Part shown: piece by piece, positions 11,950 through 16,473 of the stretch
Position numbering within the stretch: the first letter of the stretch is position 1
Layout: each line of letters opens with the position of its first letter
NCBI GenBank assembly: GCA_018303575.1
Contig: JAGVXW010000058.1
Coordinates: forward strand, 1-16,473
Length of the DNA stretch: 16,473 nt
DNA from: Candidatus Woesearchaeota archaeon
GTDB lineage: Archaea > Nanobdellota > Nanobdellia > Woesearchaeales > WJIZ01
Reading direction: 5' to 3'
Notes under the pieces: model-generated
Seen by the model: the letters and a program-made list of their open reading frames with translations, nothing else
Told to the model about the DNA's origin: nothing
Databases searched by the model: none
Made by a program: the position numbers and the translations under genes

Positions 11950-12324
11950 ATGAGACCTGAGACCGCTGATTTGGGGATCGTGGCGGCAGCCGCCCTTACG
12001 CACGTTGGCATCATCGCAGACCGGATTCATTTCCGTGGTGGATTGGTTCAGCATTTCCCCCGACTGGATTGGCTCTTGCTCCAGGCGGAACATGTCGCAC
12101 ATGGAGCCGCATACACCATTGCCTTAGGAATCTGTATGAAGTACGCCGGAGGCGCTTCTACGGCAATTGTGGGAGCTCCTGCGTGTTCCTTGAGCGTTGG
12201 AGTCCTTCAAGACCTTGTTTTTCCATCAATGAAAGAGCGGCATAAGCCACAATGGGATCAGTTCATGGCAGATATCATTGGTACTGGTGCAGGATATATG
12301 TTTCTGGCGTCATATCTGCAATAG
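11950..12324 (+). CDS. VanZ-like small integral membrane protein, 124 aa
   Basis: Three to four membrane helices are predicted. The pattern AEHVAHGAAYTIALG, then VGVLQDLVFP, then QWDQFMADIIGTGAGYM follows the VanZ layout: His in an early helix, an acidic or Gln residue before a Pro, then D-x-x-x-D-x-x-G near the last helix. This is a distant resemblance and is inference. VanZ-like proteins sit in the membrane and are mostly of unknown role. ATG 11950 is preferred to TTG 11944 because of TATA spacing. The gene ends two bases before the stop of the convergent transglutaminase-like gene. Confidence 0.6.
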   Translation: MRPETADLGIVAAAALTHVGIIADRIHFRGGLVQHFPRLDWLLLQAEHVAHGAAYTIALGICMKYAGGASTAIVGAPACSLSVGVLQDLVFPSMKERHKPQWDQFMADIIGTGAGYMFLASYLQ

Positions 12325-12326
12325 GA

Positions 12327-13376
12327 TCATTCAAGCTTCCACACTTGCCTCGTTTCCGGATCAACCACAATCTTGTCCCCTTTCAAATCGTAGCCGATGA
12401 AGCCGGCGTAGCCGAATTCGCCCGAAGTGCCATCGAGGACGACGCACGTCTGGCCGTTGAGAGGATAGGAAGTGATGGTGACGTTCTCCAGCAGGTCGCC
12501 CGTGGCATAGCGATAGAGGATATCGAGCTTGAGCCGAACCTCAACATCCGCATCGCCGTTGTTCAGGAACACGATGCCTGAGTCAGTCCCCATTCGATCG
12601 CACATGCCGGACACGCGTGTTGCGCCGCGCTGCGCGCAGTCATATTCCCGGTATGATTGCTCGGCAACGAGCTTCTGATAGTCCTGCCTTCCTGAGACCA
12701 CATGGAAATCAAGAGGCGCGGAAAAAGAGGATTCATACACGAATCTCTTGTAGAGAAAAGGAGGCTCCAACTTCGCCCCATCACCACCAAGATAATATGC
12801 GCTCCTAGCAGGAATGGAAAAAGTGTTCTGCAGACTTCGCTTCTGGTAGAGCTCGCCCCCGTCATACACATATTCCACTTCGTCATTGGGATTGCGCTCG
12901 ATGGCCTTCTGGATGAGATCGTCCTCGACATAACTGCGGAGCAGCTGCGGATCAATATCGCAGACCAAGCCATAGGCATGGTCATCTGTCAGCACCAGGT
13001 ACGTCTTGAAGCCGAGAATCTCAAGCATGGAGTTCATAAGGATCGTGAAATCTTCGCAGTCGCCGCCGCCGTTCTGAATGGTCTCTTCCGGAGCGCGGAT
13101 GAGCTCCTTCTGCTTGGGATCGGAGAGATAAGCGTAGCTATCCACGACATGCCGGAAGACTGCATTCACTTTGCATTCCTTCGACGCAGAACACTCGCGG
13201 GTGAGGCTCAGCGCCAAGGATCTGAGGCCTGCATTATTTTCCTCAACTTTCTCCAGATAGGGCTGGGCCCGGACGATTTCAATGGGCTGACCGATGGCTG
13301 GCTGCCGGAAGAAAAGATAGGCCAAGCCGCCGAAGACGAGGATGATAAGGAAGAGAGGCATAAGCGCTTTTGCCAT
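12327..13376 (-). CDS. Membrane-anchored transglutaminase-like protein, 349 aa
   Basis: An N-terminal membrane helix (MPLFLIILVFGGLAYLFF) anchors the protein. The following helical region ends in a papain-like transglutaminase core: the Cys in NGGGDCEDFTILMNSML, then VLTDDHAYGLV with the His, and an Asp shortly after (DIDP). The rest is beta-rich and ends with VDPETRQVWKLE. The domain should face outside. In archaea such proteins are usually proteases or amidases rather than cross-linkers; the substrate is unknown. ATG 13376 lies 24-32 bases from a TATA box, consistent with a leaderless message. It stands alone, divergent from the HAD phosphatase gene. Confidence 0.85.
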   Translation of the reverse strand: MAKALMPLFLIILVFGGLAYLFFRQPAIGQPIEIVRAQPYLEKVEENNAGLRSLALSLTRECSASKECKVNAVFRHVVDSYAYLSDPKQKELIRAPEETIQNGGGDCEDFTILMNSMLEILGFKTYLVLTDDHAYGLVCDIDPQLLRSYVEDDLIQKAIERNPNDEVEYVYDGGELYQKRSLQNTFSIPARSAYYLGGDGAKLEPPFLYKRFVYESSFSAPLDFHVVSGRQDYQKLVAEQSYREYDCAQRGATRVSGMCDRMGTDSGIVFLNNGDADVEVRLKLDILYRYATGDLLENVTITSYPLNGQTCVVLDGTSGEFGYAGFIGYDLKGDKIVVDPETRQVWKLE

Positions 13377-13399
13377 GTGAATTCATCTAACTTTTGCGG

Positions 13400-13408
13400 T
13401 ATTTAAAG
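13400..13408 (-). promoter_or_regulatory. TATA box of the transglutaminase-like gene
   Basis: CTTTAAATA on the minus strand, 24-32 bases upstream of ATG 13376. Confidence 0.5.
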
Positions 13409-13460
13409 ATTGTTAAGAAAGGAGATGCGGCAATCTCCGCCAGCGCAGCAAAGAAAACAG

Positions 13461-13468
13461 ATATAAAG
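13461..13468 (+). promoter_or_regulatory. TATA box of the HAD phosphatase gene
   Basis: ATATAAAG lies 22-29 bases before ATG 13490, which supports that start over in-frame starts further upstream. Confidence 0.5.
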
Positions 13469-13489
13469 AAAAGCGAAGTCAAGGCGTTC

Positions 13490-14083
13490 ATGATCAAAGC
13501 CATCCTCCTTGACCTCGACGGGGTGCTGGTGGACAGCAACAACGCTTGGTTCATCCTCTTCAACAAGGCGCTCCGGCATTTCGAGGGGAGAGAGATCCCG
13601 CGCGAGGAATTCGAGACTGAAGTGAGGGGAAGCAACATCGAGCGCGATGCTTCGAGATACTTCCATGTCACATCAAAAGAGGTTCTAGCTTTTTTCAGAA
13701 GCAATGAAGAGATCCTCAAGACCAAAATCCTGTTTGATGACACGAAGGAGGCGCTTGAGGCGCTAAGAAAGAAAGGGATCCGGCTGGCGGTCGTGACCAA
13801 TACCCCGAGAGCGCTGGTCATCGACATGCTCACTTCCACAGGCATCCTCGATTTCTTCGACAGCCTGAACTGCTATGACGATGTGGGCCTGGGAAAGCCC
13901 GCGCCCGATCTCCTCTTCAGGGCATTGCGGGAACTGCAAGTGAAAAAAGAGGAAAGCCTTTACGTCGGCGACACCCTGAACGACGAGCTGGCTGCGAAGG
14001 CCGCTGGCGTTGTTTATGTTGGATTCGGAAGGAACGGCGACAGACGGATTGAAAAGCTGAGCGATCTTCTTTCGTTTATTTAA
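13490..14083 (+). CDS. HAD-superfamily phosphatase, 197 aa
   Basis: All four motifs are intact: DLDGVLVDS (nucleophile and acid Asp near residues 7 and 9), VVTNT, the Lys in GLGKPAPD, and VGDTLND with the metal-binding Asp pair. A small helical cap follows motif I. This is the phosphoglycolate phosphatase/beta-phosphoglucomutase-like subgroup; the substrate cannot be told. It is soluble and cytoplasmic. ATG 13490 is chosen because MIKAILLDLDG is the normal beginning and because of the TATA box at 13461-13468; the open frame before it is Lys- and Ala-rich and probably untranslated. Unlike the HAD-like protein at 1488-1967, the DxD pair is complete. It is convergent with rps7, with a hairpin cluster between. 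Confidence 0.92.
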   Translation: MIKAILLDLDGVLVDSNNAWFILFNKALRHFEGREIPREEFETEVRGSNIERDASRYFHVTSKEVLAFFRSNEEILKTKILFDDTKEALEALRKKGIRLAVVTNTPRALVIDMLTSTGILDFFDSLNCYDDVGLGKPAPDLLFRALRELQVKKEESLYVGDTLNDELAAKAAGVVYVGFGRNGDRRIEKLSDLLSFI

Positions 14084-14107
14084 GAACAGTGATTACGCAG
14101 GAACGTA

Positions 14108-14156
14108 CTGAAAAAGCTAAACTTTTTCAGTCCCGAAAACGGCTATGCAGTTTTCG
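14108..14156. terminator. Two adjacent hairpins between convergent genes
   Basis: CTGAAAAAG (14108-14116) pairs with CTTTTTCAG (14122-14130). CGAAAAC (14134-14140) pairs with GTTTTCG (14150-14156). The A/T blocks give T-runs on both strands, so this may stop transcription of the HAD gene and, from the other side, of rps7. Confidence 0.5.
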
Positions 14157-14160
14157 TTAT

Positions 14161-14194
14161 CCATCTGATTTTGTCAAATAGGAGGTTCAGATGG
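14161..14194. repeat. Inverted repeat with a Shine-Dalgarno-like loop
   Basis: CCATCTGA (14161-14168) pairs with TCAGATGG (14187-14194). The loop contains GGAGGT (14181-14186) and the stem contains an ATG at 14191. It is the third hairpin in a row between the HAD gene and rps7. Confidence 0.5.
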
Positions 14195-14227
14195 GGGGAA
14201 TACCAAGCCCACACAAACTTAGAACTT

Positions 14228-14821
14228 TTATCTCGCAGAATCGCACTGGCGCTCGACTTCAAGCTTCTTGGCGATGGCGTTGCTTTCCGGGAGGGAGTTG
14301 TAGGCCGCCAAGATCTCCTTCGTCAGCGCCTCCTCCATCGTGCTCTTCTCGCCGAAATTCTTGTGATACGCTCCCTGCACCATGTTCCTCAGCGCAAGGT
14401 CAATCCGACGCTGGGGAGCGCACTCGACCGCTTTCGGATAGCGCGCGCCGCCGTACTCGATCGTGAGGATCTCCTCCCGTTGCGAAGCGTTTTCCAGCGC
14501 CTGGACAAAGACCTCGACCGGGTTCTTCTTCGTAACCTTCTCTAAGCGCTCCAGCACGCGCTCGACCATCGCATACGCGTTGAGCGTCATGCCCGTGTTC
14601 CGGCCTGAGGTCTTGAAGTGCTTCTTGGCCTTGTGGCCGGGAACCAGGAGCTTGTTGATGAGCCGCTCGACAATGAAGATCTTGCTCTTATAGAACCGGT
14701 TGCCCGCGTATCTGCCGCCGGTTTTCGGGGCGAACCTCGGCTCGAGGGCGATATACTTTTTCAGGCCGAAATCAGCGACGGCGATTCCGGACACATCCCA
14801 CCTGTTGAACGCGAGAACCAT
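14228..14821 (-). CDS. rps7: Small-subunit ribosomal protein S7 (uS7), 197 aa
   Basis: The archaeal uS7 pattern is clear: GRNTGMTLNAYAMVERVLERL, then NPVEVFVQALENA, IEYGGARYPKAVECAPQRR and a C-terminal helix ending CDSAR. S7 binds the 3' major domain of 16S rRNA and organises the small-subunit head near the exit site. The length is normal for archaea. It starts one base after the rps12 stop, so the pair is a tight operon. In many archaea elongation factor genes follow; here S7 is last and a convergent gene lies beyond a hairpin cluster. Confidence 0.97.
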   Translation of the reverse strand: MVLAFNRWDVSGIAVADFGLKKYIALEPRFAPKTGGRYAGNRFYKSKIFIVERLINKLLVPGHKAKKHFKTSGRNTGMTLNAYAMVERVLERLEKVTKKNPVEVFVQALENASQREEILTIEYGGARYPKAVECAPQRRIDLALRNMVQGAYHKNFGEKSTMEEALTKEILAAYNSLPESNAIAKKLEVERQCDSAR

Positions 14822-14822
14822 G

Positions 14823-15260
14823 TTACTTCCGTGCCTTCTCGATTTTTTTCTGCCTCAATGCAAGCAGGCTTTGGTCATTGACTTTGATGACCTGCCACCT
14901 TACTCCCGGGATGTCGCCCTTGGATTTTCCCATCGGGCCGCCGATGCATTCGATAATCACTTCGTCGTGCTCGTCCACGAGCTTGGTGGCGCCGTCTCCG
15001 GGCAGGAAGGCGGTAATCTGCTTGCCGTTCTTGATGAGCTGCACCTTCGCGCATTTTCGCATGCCGGAATTGGGCTGCTTTGCCTCAAGCTGCCTCTTTT
15101 CAAGAACCAGTGCCCGCGCCTGCGACGCGCCTTCGAGAGGATCAGACTTGAGCTTGAGTCCCAAAGCGCGGGTGACGAAATCCTTGTCCAGCCAGCGCGA
15201 CTGCTTCCTGCGCGCGACGAGGCGATTGCCTGCGTTCAAACCCTTGGTCTTGTGTCCCAT
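14823..15260 (-). CDS. rps12: Small-subunit ribosomal protein S12 (uS12), 145 aa
   Basis: The family signature QPNSGMRKCAKVQL and the archaeal start MGHKTKGLNAGN are present. uS12 lies at the decoding centre and helps control accuracy. KLVDEHDEVIIECIGG and GDIPGVRWQVIKVN match the archaeal and eukaryotic form, with normal length. The TATA box at 15284-15294 is 24-34 bases from the ATG, giving a leaderless or nearly leaderless operon message. rps7 follows after one base. The usual archaeal upstream neighbours (L30e, NusA, RNA polymerase subunits) are absent, since a DinD-type gene lies divergently upstream. Confidence 0.97.
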   Translation of the reverse strand: MGHKTKGLNAGNRLVARRKQSRWLDKDFVTRALGLKLKSDPLEGASQARALVLEKRQLEAKQPNSGMRKCAKVQLIKNGKQITAFLPGDGATKLVDEHDEVIIECIGGPMGKSKGDIPGVRWQVIKVNDQSLLALRQKKIEKARK

Positions 15261-15283
15261 GTGCTCTGAGGGGATGCGACCCC

Positions 15284-15294
15284 CTTTTTAAAGG
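15284..15294 (-). promoter_or_regulatory. TATA box of the rps12-rps7 operon
   Basis: CCTTTAAAAAG on the minus strand, 24-34 bases upstream of ATG 15260. Confidence 0.55.
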
Positions 15295-15414
15295 TTACTC
15301 CCCACTTTTTTGGCGTTTGCGTCGGAAACTTTTCGGGAACAGGGGCTGTTTGCGAGCGAACTTCCGGATTTCTGCCTCAAGCACTGGACATTTTCCGGAA
15401 ATGCGCGCGCAGGA

Positions 15415-15423
15415 CTTATTAAG
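15415..15423 (+). promoter_or_regulatory. TATA box of the DinD-family gene
   Basis: CTTATTAAG lies 24-32 bases before ATG 15447, which favours that start over ATG 15438. Confidence 0.4.
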
Positions 15424-15446
15424 AAGTACCTTCACCAATGCGAACA

Positions 15447-16286
15447 ATGGACAAGAAGCATGCATTAGTGGCCTTCCAAGGGGAGGATATCCGCAGAATC
15501 TGGCACCAGGAGGAATGGTGGTTCTCGGTGGTAGATGTCGTGGCGGCACTTACTCAGAGCGAAGATCCTAGAAACTATTGGAAAGTCCTCAAGCATCGCC
15601 TAAAGGAGGAAGGAAGTGAGGTGGTTACAAAATGTAACTAACTGAAATTGCCCGCTTCTGACGGAAAATATTATGATACTGACTGTGCGAATACCAAAAC
15701 CCTCTTTCGCATCATCCAATCTGTTCCATCGCCCAAAGCTGAGCCTTTCAAGCAATGGCTAGCTCAGGTAGGGTATGAGCGCATTCAGGAAATTGAGAAT
15801 CCGGAACTTGCGCAAAATCGTGTGAAAGAGTACTATGAATTGAAAGGTTACCCTAAAGAATGGATTGAAAAAAGGATCAGAGGCATCGCCATCCGGCAGG
15901 AACTGACCGACGAATGGAAAAATAGAGGGGTAAACGATGAACGCGATTTTGGAATCCTGACAAACGAGATCAGCAAGGCGACGTTCGGGAAGACAGTCCA
16001 AGAATATAAGCAGTTCAAAGGGCTCCAGAAGAAAAATCAGAACCTTCGGGACCACATGACAGATTGGGAACTCATCCTCAACATGATCGGCGAGAAGGCG
16101 ACCACCGACATCACGATAGCGAAAGACTTGGAAGGGCTTGACGAGTGCGAGGAATCCGCCCAGGAAGGCGGCAAGATTGCCGGCAACACCAGAAAGGAGC
16201 TGGAGCAGAAGACGGGAAAATCGCTGGTTTCAGAAGCGAATTTCTTAAGCCTGCAGGAGAAGAAAAGGATTGGGAAGAAGGGTTAA
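15447..16286 (+). pseudogene. dinD: DinD-family (Bro-N type) protein, interrupted by an in-frame stop
   Basis: The N-terminal part carries IRRIWHQEEWWFSVVDVVAA, the Bro-N domain, and the second part continues with CANTKTLFRIIQSVPSPKAE, ENPELAQNR, RGIAIRQELTDEWKNRG, ISKATFGKT and KNQNLRDHMTDWEL, all typical of DinD. Both parts lie in one frame, separated only by TAA at 15639-15641, in the sequence TKCN-stop-LKLPASDGK. Relatives, from memory, have Gln there, so a single CAA-to-TAA change would explain it. Without the stop the protein is about 279 residues, full family length. DinD is a DNA-damage-inducible protein that inhibits RecA in bacteria. Gene transfer from bacteria is likely. Whether both halves are still made is unknown. 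Confidence 0.85.
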
Positions 16287-16294
16287 GGTTCTAA

Positions 16295-16318
16295 CGTTTT
16301 GTTGAGTGCAACAAAACG
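16295..16318 (+). terminator. Strong hairpin just after the DinD-family gene
   Basis: CGTTTTGTTG (16295-16304) pairs perfectly with CAACAAAACG (16309-16318) around a four-base loop, eight bases past the stop. A short T-stretch within the stem and its position suggest a terminator, perhaps one that came with the gene from bacteria. Confidence 0.5.
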
Positions 16319-16330
16319 ATTTCGGAACAT

Positions 16331-16443
16331 TAAGCCAAGTATCAAAACTCAGGTTACTCCTATTTCATGAAATAGTGCTTTCAGTTGTAGAGATTGGAAC
16401 ACATGTGCTGTAAATTGTGAGTTTATTTCCGCTACTTGGCTTA
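16331..16443. repeat. Nested inverted-repeat element, 113 bases
   Basis: The ends TAAGCCAAGTA (16331-16341) and TACTTGGCTTA (16433-16443) are perfect 11-base inverted repeats. Inside them AAACTCA (16345-16351) pairs with TGAGTTT (16418-16424). Further in lie a 16-base palindrome (CTATTTCATGAAATAG, 16360-16375) and CACATGTG (16400-16407). No coding frame is visible. It could be a small non-autonomous transposon, an RNA, or a recombination site. GGAACA flanks both sides (16324-16329 and 16447-16452) but is not directly adjacent to the repeats. Confidence 0.6.
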
Positions 16444-16473
16444 GGTGGAACACCGAGAGAGGACCATTTTGTT

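Noticed and set aside
14191..14466. Plus-strand frame with a good Shine-Dalgarno, antisense to rps7
   Set aside because: The protein is Pro/Ser/Arg-rich from its antisense position over rps7. The hairpin is kept as a separate observation but the frame is not called a gene.
15639..15641. Recoded or read-through TAA codon in the DinD-family gene
   Set aside because: TAA is used as the normal stop for several genes in the window, including rps12 and the lipoprotein gene, so a simple nonsense change is more likely.
16295..16473. CRISPR array starting at the window edge
   Set aside because: There are inverted repeats but no regularly spaced direct repeats and no cas genes.

Overview
The window reads as an archaeal chromosome segment of moderately high GC. 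The evidence is a set of archaeal information-processing genes (translation factor aIF1A, ribosomal proteins S12 and S7, the KEOPS kinase Bud32), a tRNA intron flanked by a clean bulge-helix-bulge, and AT-rich TATA-like boxes placed about 22-32 bases upstream of many start codons, which implies mostly leaderless mRNAs. I cannot fix the lineage from the sequence. A compact archaeon such as a DPANN member would fit, but that is a guess.

Layout. 1-2100: the tail of a gene, a small unknown gene, tRNA-Glu(CTC), a membrane-protein gene broken by two single-base frameshifts, an intron-bearing tRNA-Ser(CGA), a HAD-like hydrolase, and an intron-bearing tRNA with a CAT anticodon. 2166-3024: a structured GC-rich element, a HIT-family protein, and a 17-residue highly basic peptide with its own promoter and a near-perfect Shine-Dalgarno. 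3021-7383: a large cell-surface subtilisin-like protease translationally coupled to a cysteine-rich lipoprotein. 7469-9047: a second copy of the structured element, then SppA and an RDD-family membrane protein in one operon. 9141-11325: aIF1A facing a three-gene minus-strand series (Bud32, a 42-residue membrane peptide, an unrecognised helical protein). 11450-14083: small proteins, a VanZ-like membrane protein, a membrane-anchored transglutaminase-like protein and a second HAD phosphatase. 14228-15260: the rps12-rps7 pair. 15447-16473: a DinD-family gene interrupted by a nonsense codon, a strong hairpin and a nested inverted repeat.

How it fits together. Two themes stand out. One is core translation and tRNA modification (S12, S7, aIF1A, Bud32, three tRNAs). 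The other is envelope proteolysis and remodelling (secreted subtilase, lipoprotein, SppA, RDD protein, transglutaminase-like protein). No complete mobile element, CRISPR array or multi-gene defence system is visible.

The least explained signal is a 72-base sequence present twice (2233-2304 and 7551-7622; 69 of 72 bases identical, no gaps). Both copies have the same orientation, both lie just past the stop codon of a minus-strand gene, and both adjoin an unrelated-sequence domain with two perfect hairpins. On the minus strand the core folds into two hairpins, one capped by a C(UGCG)G tetraloop. One stem difference between copies keeps pairing only on the minus strand. This looks like a structured RNA or mobile 3'-UTR element that I do not recognise.
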